Assembly (NCBI RefSeq): GCF_002078875.1
Contig: NC_034412.1
Span: forward strand, 16,408,238-16,472,237
DNA length: 64,000 bases
Source: Numida meleagris
Lineage: Eukaryota; Chordata; Aves; Galliformes; Numididae
Reading direction: 5' to 3'
Shown: positions 1 through 12,786 of the stretch, one piece after another
Position numbering within the stretch: position 1 is the stretch's first letter
Layout: the number at the start of each line of letters is the position of its first letter
Made by a program: the position numbers and the translations under genes
The notes under the pieces: generated by a model
Seen by the model: the letters and a program-made list of their open reading frames with translations, nothing else
What the model was told of the DNA's origin: nothing
Database searches by the model: none

Positions 1-1835
1 GATTGCTTTCAGCCAGAAGACTACAAAATCTACATAACATTTAGCAAGAGATCTGTATTGCAGCTCAAGCACGGGGTCTGTTTAGTCTGAGAACTGCTTG
101 TTTTCTTCCCGCTAGCTTGCTAAGAAATCCTGTTGGCATGTTCTGACAAGGATAACTTAATAGTTGCCAGCAGAAACATGGCAGAATACTGTGCGTGCAT
201 TTCCTGTATGTAAGAATGCCAGTTTAAAACAAACAGGAAAACAAGGCTTTCAGTGGAAAGCAATTTATAAAAATCTGTCTTAACATTACAACCACTTAAA
301 AATCAGCAACATTTCTAAATGCTTAAACTATAATGATTAACACAGGAAGGGTGAACGTACTTTATGCTATAGACTGCTCTAAGAAATTCTACTGCTATAA
401 GCAATTTGTTAAGATTTGGTGTTAGTCAGCAGCTTTCTGACCTGAGCAGGTTTAGAGCCGCTGGTCACAAAGCAGGTCACGCTGCCGCTGTTCTTCCCTC
501 CAGCAGAGGTTAGAATCTGACCCGGGATAAACAAAAATAAATCCTGTAGCCTCGAGAAGCTAACAGGGATGCTCCGCTGCCTTATAGTGGATTGACAGCA
601 GTAGAGAGAAGGGGTCACACAGCCCTGTCAGAGATCGCTGGAGCTCTCATTGCCCTCCTTTAGGACCTGAACCAGGCAAACACTTGGAAGCAGGGTCTTG
701 TGATTCCAGTCAGGGCTAAAAACTTCTGAGAATTACTCTGTTAATTCCCAGGCACCGGTCCAGGCAGCACCTGCAGAAACTCCTAATGCTGGGACACAGC
801 ACAGTTCTGCAGGAACCAGAGCCTGTAACCTCAAGTCATTAAAACAGATGATGATGTTGGAAGTAGGGCTATTCCCCAGCCTCTCAAAACACCTGGTCTG
901 GAGCAGTCTAACCACATACCATCCCCAGGGCAGTTCCACCTCACGCACACTATTTGCTGCTCCCCCCAGAAGAGCAGCAGCCCCAGCAGCAAATCCCGCA
1001 CCAGCAGCAGCCTGTGCTTCCCCCGTGCTGCTGGGTGAGATGGGCACCTGCCGAGCTGCCAGGCCAAATCAAACTCCCCCTCCAGCTCCTTCCACAGGGA
1101 AATCAAAGCTACCCCCTCCAGGATGCATGAAAAGCCCCCAGCTGATGCCCATATCCTGTTCACTAAGCCATTCCTCAAGGCAAGCAACCACGCAGCTGCT
1201 CCTTCTCTTTCTCCCATCCTTCTGCCCACAGAAGCTGGGACATGTCTGCATATGCTTCAAGAGCTAATCGATGACGGAGGTAAAGCTGTTCTTAAAGTCT
1301 ACAGCACCAATGAACTTACTTTCTGCTTCTCTACCCTGCAAACCTCTTGGCTTGTGCAGCTGTTCAACCTCATGTAATAATGCATCAACAATCAATGAAA
1401 CAATACTGATCGTATTGACTGCTCCTTTCAATATCCCAAAGGGGCAACCCTTCCTCTCACATGAAGGACAGCTGTCCTCTGACACTTCATGCCTATACCT
1501 GCTGACAGAACCCACTCCTGCTCACTGCTCCTTTCTCATGCTCACACCAAGCCACCAGGTCTGAGCCACTAAGGGGCAAATACGGGACTCGCTACCCAAG
1601 GCAACACATCTTAATGCTGTTCTCTTTCATTCTCACAGTTACTTTTCTATTTACTTTAAACATGGATATCTAGATGATATATATGTATTAAATAACTTCC
1701 TTCATCACTCCTTCTCAGCATTAAGAATATTAGATTCTGTAAAGAATTGCTTAAAAGCTTATTTGAAATTCAGACAAATAAAAGCCTCTGCCCTATCACT
1801 TACATGCTTTGGAAATACTGAAGCATCTTCTAAAC

Positions 1836-1852
1836 AAAATAAATAAATAAAT
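1836..1852. repeat. (AAAT)4 microsatellite
   Basis: Four AAAT units at the left of intron 5. Confidence 0.9.
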
Positions 1853-3210
1853 GTTATGACTCATTTTCCCAAAGCAGCATTTGCTATTTTAATAGATAGA
1901 TTTGGCCACATTGTCTCATCCTGGCTTCTAAAGTGCTACAGTAATAGCAAAGAGTTAGAATTTGCCATTTGGGTTTCTCGAATCAATCACCCACCCTCAA
2001 AAATGCCAAGAATCTTGTAGAGAGAAGAGAAGCATGAGCACTCTGCTCCCACTGTGATACACCTAAGTGATGGGGATCCCCAGCACCTGCAGCATGGCTC
2101 CCAAATGTGCCCTTCTGAGCCTGCGGTTCAGGTCTTCTGGGCTCACAGTAAGTAAGCCTGGTGTCCTTTGTGGAGACACTGCTCTGACAGCACCTGGACA
2201 TCTGCTGTTCTAGAGCGCCCCGTCAAAGATCCTCTTCTTCAGTGGAAGAAAAGATGCTTTGGAAAAGTAAGGAGAATTGGAAAGCGGCACATGAAGTTCT
2301 GCTGGGCCTCCACACTCACAGCTCTTCTCGCAGATACATTCACCAGAACTGAACTGAACCCATGTTCCTTCACTGCAACATGCAGACTTCTCAGGAAATT
2401 AAAAACTATAAATAGAGCTGAAGAGAAAGAGAACTATATTCTGCACACTGTGCTGCCGGAAAACCAAAGCTACCCAAACTTTGTCGGTCAGCAAAAAAAA
2501 AAAAATAGCTATGAGGGACAAAGTGGGGAAGAGCCATAAGCTTCCTGAAACACACAAACCTTGAAATTAAAATCTTAGCTCATGGTGTCAGTAACTGATT
2601 ACATCATAGGTGGCACGTAATTAAACTCACATAGGGGTTTCATTATTTTGGTTTTGTGCTAGATACTGAAAACTAGTGCATTATTCGTTCAGAAAGTGTG
2701 TCAGTTAGAAAAACCCTAAATGGAGTAACTACTAGGTATGATAAGCAGCTACTCCAGTGGAAAGGACAGTTGTTAAAACTTACTGCGCAATGCAAGTGTC
2801 ATTACAAAGCCTGGAAACAAATAATTAAAAAAAACCAACAACCTCTGAAGGTTCTGAAGATTGGGGTTCTACAAAGAATGCTGCTCTGTTTCATTCCTGG
2901 AGGAGTACCCATCCACAGCGCTGGGCAAATCAAAGCCTGGGAAAGCAACAGTCCCAGATCATTTTGGCCCAAGGTAGGACACCCCTGTTCTGCAGAGCTC
3001 CTCTGACTGGTGGTGGGTGCAGCTCATCGGTGCACAAAAATATTCTCCGGTTAAAGACAAACGGCACATTTGCAAGCAGCGCCAAACAAGGGTCCCTCTG
3101 CGTTCAGCCCACTCTTCTCCCAAGGTCCTTCCAAGCAGGTGCATAACTGCAGCAGTACCTTCCAGCAGCGGCAGGCGTGCAAGCAGAAGTGGAATGGTGG
3201 GAGCACCACG

Positions 3211-3243
3211 GGGCCGCACATCAGGCTGGGCCGCACATCAGGA
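3211..3243. repeat. Tandem duplication, about two 17-base units
   Basis: GGGCCGCACATCAGGCT at 3211-3227 is followed directly by GGGCCGCACATCAGG at 3228-3242. The GC-rich duplication lies inside intron 5 and inside the 207-codon chance frame, and helps keep that frame open. Confidence 0.9.
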
Positions 3244-6200
3244 CGGCAGCATGGGGCAGCCCACACCTCTCTGCAACCCCCCAGGCCTGCATGGGGCGGC
3301 TCGGCCCGCAGAACAGAGCTCTGAGCCGCCCGCACCTCCCTCTCGTTTCCTGCCTTTTTTATGTGTGCAGAGTATCCTGATAAACGAGAGGGAAGGGTGC
3401 AGCCATTCCATCCGCATTCCCCTTTATGCTAAGAAAGATAAATTGAGGCTGATTCAGAGGACAGATTTAAAGAACGCACTATGTTATCTAGACAAGTGCA
3501 ATCTTCCCAGGGAGCCGTTGGAGTGGGCTGTCTTGAGATCATGCCTTTATTTGTTTGCCAAAATAAATGGACAACGCACAGAACTCGATCCATACAGGAG
3601 GTACCTTTTCCAGCCCAGTATTCCTTCTGATTTCACTTAGCTGAAACTGTCTTATTCTATTATTTATTGATGGGCCCATTTAACGGCACATAGAAAATTA
3701 AAAATAATAAAAAGCTAATTAAAAGCTTCAGCACTTTCCTTTTAGTCTTCAAAAATCTACAGAACTGAAATACATTTATATCCAAAGCCCATTACAATTT
3801 TAAGGGTTTTTTTTTTTCTCTGTAATAATCCATGGATACTTCCAATGGATTTTAATGTAGACAAAACCAAAGCGATTTTATTGAACTGTAAAAGTATTTA
3901 ATAAAAAATCAGAATCAGTCAATCTTCTTTTTAAGACTGAGTAATAGAATTCAATAGCAGGGATAAAAAACCTAATAAATCCTACAGGAAGAGCTCAGAG
4001 AGCGGAGACAAATGTTATAATTTCCTTTTGAGTTCAGTAGGACTTTTCCGTATGGGAAAGCTTAAAATGTAAATGACCAAGGGCATAAAATACAGATGCC
4101 ACAGCTTCCTACACCCCTCTATACTATATTAAAAAATCTAAAAAATTATAATTTTTGTCACCATCCGATTACAAATCACAGCTTTCATAGACTCTCAACC
4201 TGCTTTCCGAGCTTCTGGGATCCCAGTTCCCGAATTTAGTAATGAAGGCAGATTACGTTAATCTAAGACGACGCCATGAAATCCTTCAAGTAGCGGCAGA
4301 GAGAGGCTCCGCATTTGCCTGCTTTGTTTGAGAGGGGAAGCCCACTGGAGCCTTGCCACGATAATAAAGTGCTCCCTGCATGCCAGTTCACACGTGGGGC
4401 TAAATCTGAAGTGACGTTTCTCTATGAAAGGAGCAGTATTCACTCGTGTGCTCAGCATTTTGATGTCCTCCAAAACCTGGCAAACATGATTATAGAGATC
4501 CAGCAGACATGCCACAGCTCTATTTAGTCCTCATGGTTCAACGCAATGCTATGCAAAAAATAAAATAAAAAATAGCAGGCTGCCTTGGGATGGCATTCTG
4601 GGAATAGCATTTCATGCATGTGGATGGCCTCGACACACTTTTTGCATCTCCTCATGCAAGGACAGAATATCCGCACCACGCAGGGCTGCACTGCCCATCC
4701 CTGCCAGGTCAGCTCAGCATCCTGCCCTTCAAACCAAGCAGGGGCAGAAACTTTGGGACTCGGGGACTGGCTGTGTTTATTTGTGCTGCCCTGTATGGCA
4801 TTTTAATTAGTAACTGTGCGGATTTAAAGCCTTTGAATGGACACACAGGGGCAGTTGTGCAGCCCAGCTTTTGTATTTCCACTCTCTCAAAAAAATCCCG
4901 CTTGAGGACATCAGCGGGGGGTTAATGGAAGCTTTGATAAAGTTCTCCGGAGCCTTTTCTTGTTGCTCAACTACAGACTGGACTCTGCTGTCTTTCTGGC
5001 TGTCTTCCCATTAATTTAGTCAGCTGCAAAAACACCTAGAAGACTTAGAAGCCCAGCTGAACGTTTGGTAGCCGCAAATACTCTTGGGCCAAGTCTCCTT
5101 CCACGTCAAATTATTTCCTTGCAAATTGCTTAAGGGATGCGCTCAGACTGGATGCAAGGTTAGAGCGAGCAGCGGCACTGCGCTGCCGCTGGAAGGAAAC
5201 GAGCAGTTAAACGCTCCGGAGCAAACGAGAGCTCCAGGACCACACCTTGAACCCTGTTGGTTTAGCAACTATTCATCTGTACCTCGTTAAGTGAGGGTTG
5301 AATCTGATCAGATTTGATGCCTCTTGAAAGTAAATTTCTATAATCATAAATATGGTCAATGCTAACCAGTCCCGAAACGAAGCACCTTTTTCCTAAGGCA
5401 GATATGTAGCAACCCCCACTTTCCACAGCAAACATGAGATCCTTTCAACAATGTGACCGAACCTTTATTTAAATGCTGCAATTACTTCTTGGCGCTACCT
5501 GACACACAACTTGTCTGAGCTGCTCACTGAACCCTGAAGCTGGTTATTTACTGAGGATCTTTACAAAGCGCTTTTTTTTCTTTCCTTCCGACCAAGACTT
5601 GTATCCCCCACCTTGAATACAAATTCATGGAAATGGGTGGTGCAGACGGCTTTGCCAGCAAGCAGGCAATTGTTATTTTAATTATTATTTCTTTGTGGAA
5701 AGCTGCAGTTACCTTAAAATAATAATTTAATCCCTCCTAACAATAGTTTTCCCGGTTTTGTTTTGAAGATGGCAGCACGTATACCTACAACTGCACATTT
5801 ATTACAGACCATCAGTTAAAGCCTGTGCAAGAACAGAGCTGTTAATACGAAACTCCCACTTGCATCTGTCAGCTTGGAGAAGCTCCTTACGCAGACACAT
5901 TATCTCACACACATAATTAAACATGCAGGGGAAGAAATCTGAAACGGCCAGCTCTCAATATCCCCGGGACACTGAGGAATCTCACGCGAAACACTGAAAT
6001 TTGCCAATCCAAAAGCATTCCTGACTGTTTGCTTCCACACAGTTCCCAAATTTCTTGTGCTGGGATCACTTATCTCCGTGGATCTCCCATCACGTTTCTA
6101 TTTGAAAGGCCTGTGGTTTCCCAGAAGACATTATTTGGTTTGCTTCAGAAATCCTTGTGGTAACTCCTTCCAATGCAAATCTCCACAGCGGGAGCCAAAT

Positions 6201-8346
6201 TCCTCGGAGAAGCCAGGCGAGGATGGACGAGGCAGGTGGAACCCCACAGCAGCTGACAACTTGTCCTAGCCCTTCTGCTTGAAAAACGAGGGGAGGGGTT
6301 GCTAATTATGTCTAGCAGATAAGTGCAAAGCCTTAGAAACCACACTGGTTTAGATTCAAAATGAGAAAGTTGCATACAATTAGCCTGGAATTCTGCAAGA
6401 TGCTGCAACGAATCACTCAGAGTGTCACGCTCACATATCACCCCTGCTTACCAGTTTTGAATCTCTTTCCCTACTGAGTTCACGCCTGACACAGCTCCGT
6501 TTGAGGAACAAGGAGACTGCTGATCCATCACCCTTAGTACAAACACCTTTAAAGCAACATAAAAACACCCCTTCGCAACTCCCCTTTTCCATTAGATGGA
6601 CATTTTGCATAAATAAACCCGCAGCAGCCAGAAGTACGAAGCACATCCCGTGCTCTGGACATCTGGCCCACACCCAGCAGTTTGTCCAGAGATTATTTTC
6701 AAATCAGGCTTTTGGAGAACGGGGTGTGGGGGCAGGGCACTGCGAGCACTTGCACACGCCCAGGTACCAGCACGAGCTTCCTCGCAGTCGGTGCCTGCAG
6801 ACAGGCCCCTGGGACAGGCTCTTTGTATCCTCTGGCTGCAGGGAGCCCGTAACTGGAAATGGTGAGAAGCAGGAGCTGGACAGCCCACCCGCCCACAGCC
6901 TCGGCAGGCCCTGGGAAGGACGATGTCCATCTTCAGAGCATCTGTTAATTTTATTGGCTAGAAGTAGTTTAAGGGTATTCGTGCTGTCACATAAAGAAAA
7001 TTCTGCAATTGAAATCTAATTAACAATCTCTTTTGATGTTTCACTATAGAGCGATTCTTTATAGATAGTTATAAATATCCAGGAAAGGAGCATATTAAAA
7101 AGAAAATACTGAAAGCCTAGGTTTACTGGCTTTGGCATGTTTTGCTTTTGATCTGCCTGAGCAACTGTTACTTCATCGATATATGCAGTGCGCACTGACC
7201 AAGGGCAAAGCATGGCCATGAATTTTTACTGACTGCAGATTCAGTTCTGCACGGACTAAGCCACACTGGCAGAATGTAAGACCCTATATGCGTTTTCTGT
7301 GCTGTTCGGCACAACACGTGAGGAATGCTAATCAACATTTGAAAGGAAATGTGGGCTTTCAAAGGAGACCCAGTAAAATACAAAATGGGAATATATTCCC
7401 CTATGAACAAGTCCAGTAGAACCTGCGAGTCATCGGAAAGCAAGCAGCTCCCATTTCTTCCACCGAAACCGACCTAAAGGCCAAATAAACCGGAGGAGCA
7501 GTTGACATTTTCCTTCCCTACGCTGAACATCACTATTTTGGGTTCACTGCGGTTTGGTCATCCCAGGAGAGCCCTCCACCCACGCGGGCACTCCCAGCAG
7601 CGCTCCCGGTGGCACCGTGACCCACTTCTGCTCCTGCCTGGGAACGGGGCTGGGCTCCGGGTGGCACTGAGGGACCCAGGAGCACCTCAGAGGTGGGGAA
7701 GGACAGCAGCACGCCGGCCACTCCACTCTACTGTGAGATGGAGGGGTGACAGGCAACAGACAGCTAGATAAGCACGTGTGAGCGTTGGAGACAAAGGAGG
7801 CAGGAGGGAGGTGAGCACAGAAGGGGAAAAATGGGACAGGGAGCCTGAGACATTCATGAGATCAGTTCTTGATCCTTATCACAGGAGACATGAAAATAGC
7901 TGGTCTGATGTAGTGGGAGAAGGAGTAAGTTTATTTACTTAGTCTGCTTTTTTCATCCTAATTGGCATATCCTTCTCCACCTAGCTGAGATGGTCCACTT
8001 AAGGATGCACTGAGCCCAAGGTACCTAACAAGGTAACAAATCACCAGACAGTCTGTTTATTCAGAAATATCAAGCATTTAACTCCTGAGAGCAAAGGAGC
8101 AAGAATGAAGCCCATCCCTCACCAAATCTGGACCCAAATCCTGAGCCCTCGGCCACGCACGCAGCCGAACAGGACAGCCCACATGGCTGCCGGGCACCTG
8201 GGCACTCAGCTGTTCAGTAACACACAAAGTGCTCAGCGCCCCTTCGGAAAAACAAAAGCTTCCTGCTTGCTGTGAACAAGGTCTCTCTATTGAGAGATTT
8301 ACTTTTAATTTTGAACAGCTTCAGGGCATTATCCGTAGTGAAAAGG

Positions 8347-8366
8347 AAAAAAAAAAAAAAAAAAAA
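8347..8366. repeat. Poly-A tract, 20 A
   Basis: Twenty consecutive A residues, preceded by AAAAGG. No element with a recognisable body precedes it, so it is called a simple homopolymer rather than a retroelement tail. Confidence 0.95.
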
Positions 8367-8831
8367 GCCTGGAGATTTCTGAGCTGTTCACTCAGCTGCC
8401 TGGTAGGGCTCCTCACTGCAATCAGCCTCTGAGCAGCACCGTATGGAAGTGCCGGGCTGCATCTCCTCCACGCGTCGTTTCACATTTGTTAAGGGTGGAC
8501 AAAATGCTGACTTCATTTGAGCAAAAACAGCCAGGCACTAAAGCCACCGCTGCTGGGAGGGACCCTCGGTACCAGCATTTCCCAGTACTCACTGGAGTAA
8601 GGTACTGGCTGCCAGTACCAGCAGCTCAGAGCTCCAGCCTTTGCTTTTTTCATTTCTTTTTCATGTAATGCAGGAAAAGAGTGGCAGCTCCAATCTCAAA
8701 AACCTCAAAAATATTATTATACCTAACATGTTTAATAGCAAGCAGAATTCACCATTAAAAAATTCTTAAAACGTCATCTATCTCCTAGAGATAGAAATGT
8801 TTACTAGGTTCTAAGCCCAAAATTTAAATTC

Positions 8832-8855
8832 TTTTTTTTTTTTTTTTTAAAAAAA
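8832..8855. repeat. T17/A7 homopolymer junction
   Basis: Seventeen T are followed directly by seven A, a tract that can fold on itself. Located in intron 5 about 0.5 kb from the A20 run. Confidence 0.95.
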
Positions 8856-9874
8856 GCCATAAAACCCAGAATCTTTTCAAAGGAAGCAGGAAAAATATTT
8901 TTTCAAATGCTTTTTGATCCCCCTTTGAATGGCAAAAGCTTATTTTCATTTAAACATTTTTCTCCAGTACTGGAAACTGAAAAGAGTTTCTAAACAAAGG
9001 TGGAAAGTAAACAGCCTCATTTCATTATCTCCAGGAGTAAAATGGCAAAAGCAAACAAAAAAACACCTGTGCCTTTCAACTGCACCTTTTGTGTCACTGC
9101 AACACATTTCTTCAGTTTTGTGCTGAATACACCGGTAACTGATTTCTCATTGTTTTCCCTGTGCCTCCAAATGCACGCCTTCCTTAGGGGCTGGCACCAA
9201 TGGGAGCAAACGAGCAAAGAATGGGATTTCTGATTCTAACGTTAAAAATAATGTTCTAAAATTTCACTATATTTTTTGCAGATGATATGGTTGCATATCT
9301 GGGAGGTCATTTTGCGACTGGTGAAGCATCTCCAAGTCTCTTGCGTACCCATCATCTCTACTGAATTTAAGATGTGCCTCTTGCAAACAATGACAGCAAA
9401 TTCCCCAGGATATGACCCCAAAGCACTGCTCACATCACTAAAGAACCGTGCTAACTCAGGTTTTTTTTTCTATTAAATGTTGGAAAGCACGTACATAGCA
9501 AAAACAACAGAGCACTTTACAGATTTTCCGTGTTGGTAGCTTTGTTTTGATCAGCAAAACAGGGAAGGAGTTTTGTGAAAGGACGAGTTTGACTCTCATC
9601 TTTCTGAAAACAAGAAATTCCTGCAGTGAAACCAAGGTTGCTTTACATCAGTATGAGAAAGGTGTAAAATCAAAAATGTGCCTATGACAGTGCTCTATCA
9701 TGACATGATTTCTTTATAATGAAATATAGGGAAAGAAAATGAGTGGCACCGGAATTTTACTGCACCCCAGACGCACATTTACCACGATTAAACAGATCAG
9801 TACTTGGAAAACCCAAGGGCCCAACTTTACAAATCTTTTCTCAGGCAAGTAGTTTCACTAAAATCAATGGGATT

Positions 9875-10900
9875 ATTTGCATACATAAGTACTATTTATC
9901 TTAGCTGAGATCTATAGGTTTAGGCCACAGATTTCTATTTAGATCTTCTATGCAGCAGAATACACAAAGTTGTGCAAAGAACAGGAGAAAATGAGCACCT
10001 TGGAGTTAATTTTCACATGTACCAGTAGTTCTCTCCAGCCCTCTGAAGCATTTGATAGACTGGGCCTGTTTTATAATTGGAAATGTTGGCAAAAATACAA
10101 ATTTCCTGATGTGAAAAACTGCTACTCATGGATAATAAACAAAATCAATTCTTATTTGCATATTCAATCAGATCCCGGTTTGCATATTAAAGCATAAGAT
10201 GGTGGAATTTTCACACGGTAGATGGATGCCACTCATTTATGCATATATGCATCCACTAATCCTTACACATGCCGGAATCAGTCAGAAATACTCTTCGCTA
10301 GGCATTCACAGCACAAAAACACTGTCCCTGATGCCATTCTCAACCCTTTCTTCTCGTACAGCATATGACAGCGCTCTCCCAAAGCTTTCTCCTACGACTC
10401 TGTCTTTTCACCAGTCAAACAACAGCTTCGATTTTTGAGTTATAATTTAAAAGGGATACTGTACCATTGTACTGTCAACCACACATGTAAAGAACAAAAT
10501 AAACGGACCAGATTTTCAAAGGAGCTTCAAGTGGGACTTGACGATTTTGCTCGCAACTGTGACTGCAAAATTAAACACACCTCTCACTGCTAATACAGAA
10601 TTGCACCGGACTACAGCTAGGATTTGCAAGTTTTGATTATGCATACCTACTTTTCATGTGCCTCTACTAGGAAACAGAATTCACAATATACATCGCCCAG
10701 TATTCTCAGAATATACCATATTCATATTGTCTCTTACTCCATAAATTCTACAGATAACTGATAGCCCCGTAAGCTATGCTCCAAGGTGCTGAATGCCTGC
10801 AACGTTTGTGGGACTTGAAGGCAACTGGTGCTGCGAGCAATTAGATAACAGGTTTGACAGTCTTGTAGCCAGTCTCACAGTCTGTACATTTAATTTGCAT
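9875..10900. promoter_or_regulatory. Cluster of POU octamer motifs (candidate enhancer)
   Basis: Exact octamers ATTTGCAT occur at 9875-9882, 10154-10161 and 10893-10900. A TTTGCAT lies at 10179-10185 and a perfect 14-base palindrome ATGCATATATGCAT at 10239-10252. POU proteins bind ATTTGCAT. The cluster lies about 1-2 kb downstream of exon 5 in intron 5. Function is inferred from density only. Confidence 0.3.
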
Positions 10901-11819
10901 AAAGAAGAGTGTCACTTTCAAATGTATATAATTCTGTTCATTAAATTAAAAACTGAACTGGGATCCTGTGCTTGAAACCCTAGCTACCTGCAAGCAAGAA
11001 ATATTCTCAAGTAATTAAAGGAAAAAATCATGTAAATGATCATCAAAGCTAAGCCCTGTTCTGCTGCAACCTTTGTCAGGTCAAGCACCAGGAACAGAAA
11101 AAACTGGAAGCGCTTAGGGTATCTGAAATAATCAGGTATAAACAGAAAGAGCATTTCACTCTTCCACATGAGTGTAATGCAAAAATCAGCCAGCACGAAG
11201 ATGAAAGCTCGTATAGGATTTCTCAAGCAATGCCAGGTCTGATCAATTGAAATGTTGTTAGCAGCAGGTTAAGGAGGTATTTATTTAATAATGGGGCAGA
11301 ATCTAATTGACTTTGCAGGGAGAAGAAAGCTAACATGCTGGCAAGTGAGCACCTACTCACTCTTTCTGAATCTCACCCAGCCCTTCTGGGGGGAGGCAGC
11401 AGTGCAGCGCTGTGCTCCCCAGGCTGTGCTGTGCCCTCCACAAACACCACGGGCACATCCGTGCCCATGTGCTGGGTCTGCCGAGGAGGGGCTGAGCTGC
11501 TGAGCAGCCCTGGCTCTGTCCCCTCCGCATCCTCCACGGCAGCTGTGCTGTTCTGCTTCCACAGAATGCCTCCCAGTGTCCTTGCAGCGTGCTGCAGCGC
11601 AGTTCTGCAACCAGCTACACCAGTCAAACCCTCCACAGCTCGTCTAGCTCTAAAGAATTTAAACGATCCATATAAATAACCCAGAAAATAAGGGTTTGAC
11701 CCAGTTTTGCATCTTCGGGTACCCCGGGTTCATTTTCTCATGCAAAATTTAATGGAAACCACAGCTTTCCTAAAACCAGGCAAAAAAAACAGGAATCAAA
11801 AGTGTATTTAGGTTCCTAC

Positions 11820-12158
11820 CTGCTTGGTTAGTTGTCACAGTGACTGACACTGCTTGGTCCTGGCTGGGGTTGTGCTTGGACACTCCATTCACTGCCCAGA
11901 CCTCAAAGGTGTAGTTGGTGTGTGCCAGGAGGTCAGTGATGGAAACCTTAGTGGTTTTCAGCCCGTTCTGCTGAGGGCTGAAATGCACACCGCTGCCACA
12001 GGAGCGGCAGCGGCTGGGCTCCCCTGCACCGCAGCGCTTGCACACCACGTTGTAGGAGATGTCCTCCCGTCCTCCCTTGTTCTGTGGGGCGCTCCACTCC
12101 AAGTTCACCGACGTCTCGTTGACGTTGGAAATCAGGTTCTGGGGTGCAGACGGAGGGC
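11820..12158 (-). CDS. EPHA4: EPHA4 exon 5 (first fibronectin type III domain)
   Basis: This 339-base exon has two bases of an arginine codon, 112 codons and one final base. It starts [20 protein letters not shown], includes the [20 protein letters not shown] strand, and ends [10 protein letters not shown]. This is the first of two FN3 domains in the Eph ectodomain stalk. The conserved Trp of LEW, the cysteine-rich insertion [18 protein letters not shown], and the [14 protein letters not shown] strand are all present, as are two N-glycosylation sequons (NET and NYT). The acceptor AG is at 12159-12160 and the donor GTAGGA begins at 11819. The end phase of 1 requires a following exon beginning with two bases of a codon; that exon, for the second FN3 domain, was not found in the remaining 11.8 kb. 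Confidence 0.98.
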
Positions 12159-12766
12159 CTAGTAAGGAAAAGTCCATGTTTTTAGTAACTGCAAAGATAT
12201 AATACTATCTTCAGACTTAGGGCCCCGTGTGGGCAATCCCAATGAAGTCAGTGACAGTAGAGACCATGCAGAACTTTACTTTTCTGTTTTCTTACTGAAC
12301 ATGGAAAATGAACTAGTTGGACAACTTTTAATCTCTTCATCTGATGAAGTGACAGTATTTTCCAGCTCTCAATTAACCTGAAAGCCCAGTACTACAACCA
12401 AACAAGAGCTGTATTTTTCACTTGTACTACTTATACTTGTTTTGAAATCTTAACCATGTATTTGGTATATTTTACACTCATTTTACATGATCTCCTGAGC
12501 AAACCATCAAATGCACAAACCACTGCTTTGAGATTTTCAGAGTCTCCCATTACACACAGGCAGACACCCAGTGAAATTGTGGATCACCGAGTATTTTTTT
12601 TTTTAAGGAACAGAACTGCAATATTTTCCACACAAATTGATGTCAGATGGCATTCAGCAAATACTGAAGCCCACAGCATCAGTGCCCTTGTACCACAGGG
12701 CAGGAGACAAAAACCCATGTCATGTAGGCACGTTGCCGGTTGGCTCCAGCATGGGGATGGGGGCCG

Positions 12767-12786
12767 NNNNNNNNNNNNNNNNNNNN
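12767..12786. other. Short assembly gap (20 N) in a G-rich tract
   Basis: Twenty N are followed immediately by six G, one A and eight G (12787-12801) and preceded by GGGGATGGGGGCCG. The gap probably reflects a collapsed or unreadable G-rich simple repeat. Its real length is unknown. Confidence 0.9.

Larger units (their letters stand above)
1..11819 (-). other. EPHA4: EPHA4 intron 5 (partial)
   Basis: From the exon 5 donor to the left edge, 11.8 kb of intron is visible. I looked for exon 6 (second FN3 domain, about 41 codons, expected to contain a peptide like RYSVALAW) and did not see it, so it probably lies outside. The interval carries A20 and T17 runs, an (AAAT)n microsatellite, a 17-base tandem duplication at 3211-3243, and a cluster of octamer motifs at 9875-10900. 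A 207-codon plus-strand open frame at 3017-3640 spans a GC-rich patch and matches nothing known to me. Confidence 0.85.

Noticed and set aside
848..1267. 139-codon plus-strand open frame near the left edge
   Set aside because: Low-complexity alanine and proline content with overlapping frames on the other strand, typical of a chance frame in GC-rich DNA.
3017..3640. 207-codon plus-strand open frame in intron 5
   Set aside because: No recognisable domain, the first half is GC-rich with a frame-shifting tandem duplication, and the second half is AT-rich with no similarity known to me. Best explained as chance.
1..11819. EPHA4 exon 6 (second FN3 domain)
   Set aside because: Searched by eye for a peptide like RYSVALAW and its coding pattern on the minus strand and found none. 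A 125-base exon could be missed, but most likely it lies left of the window.
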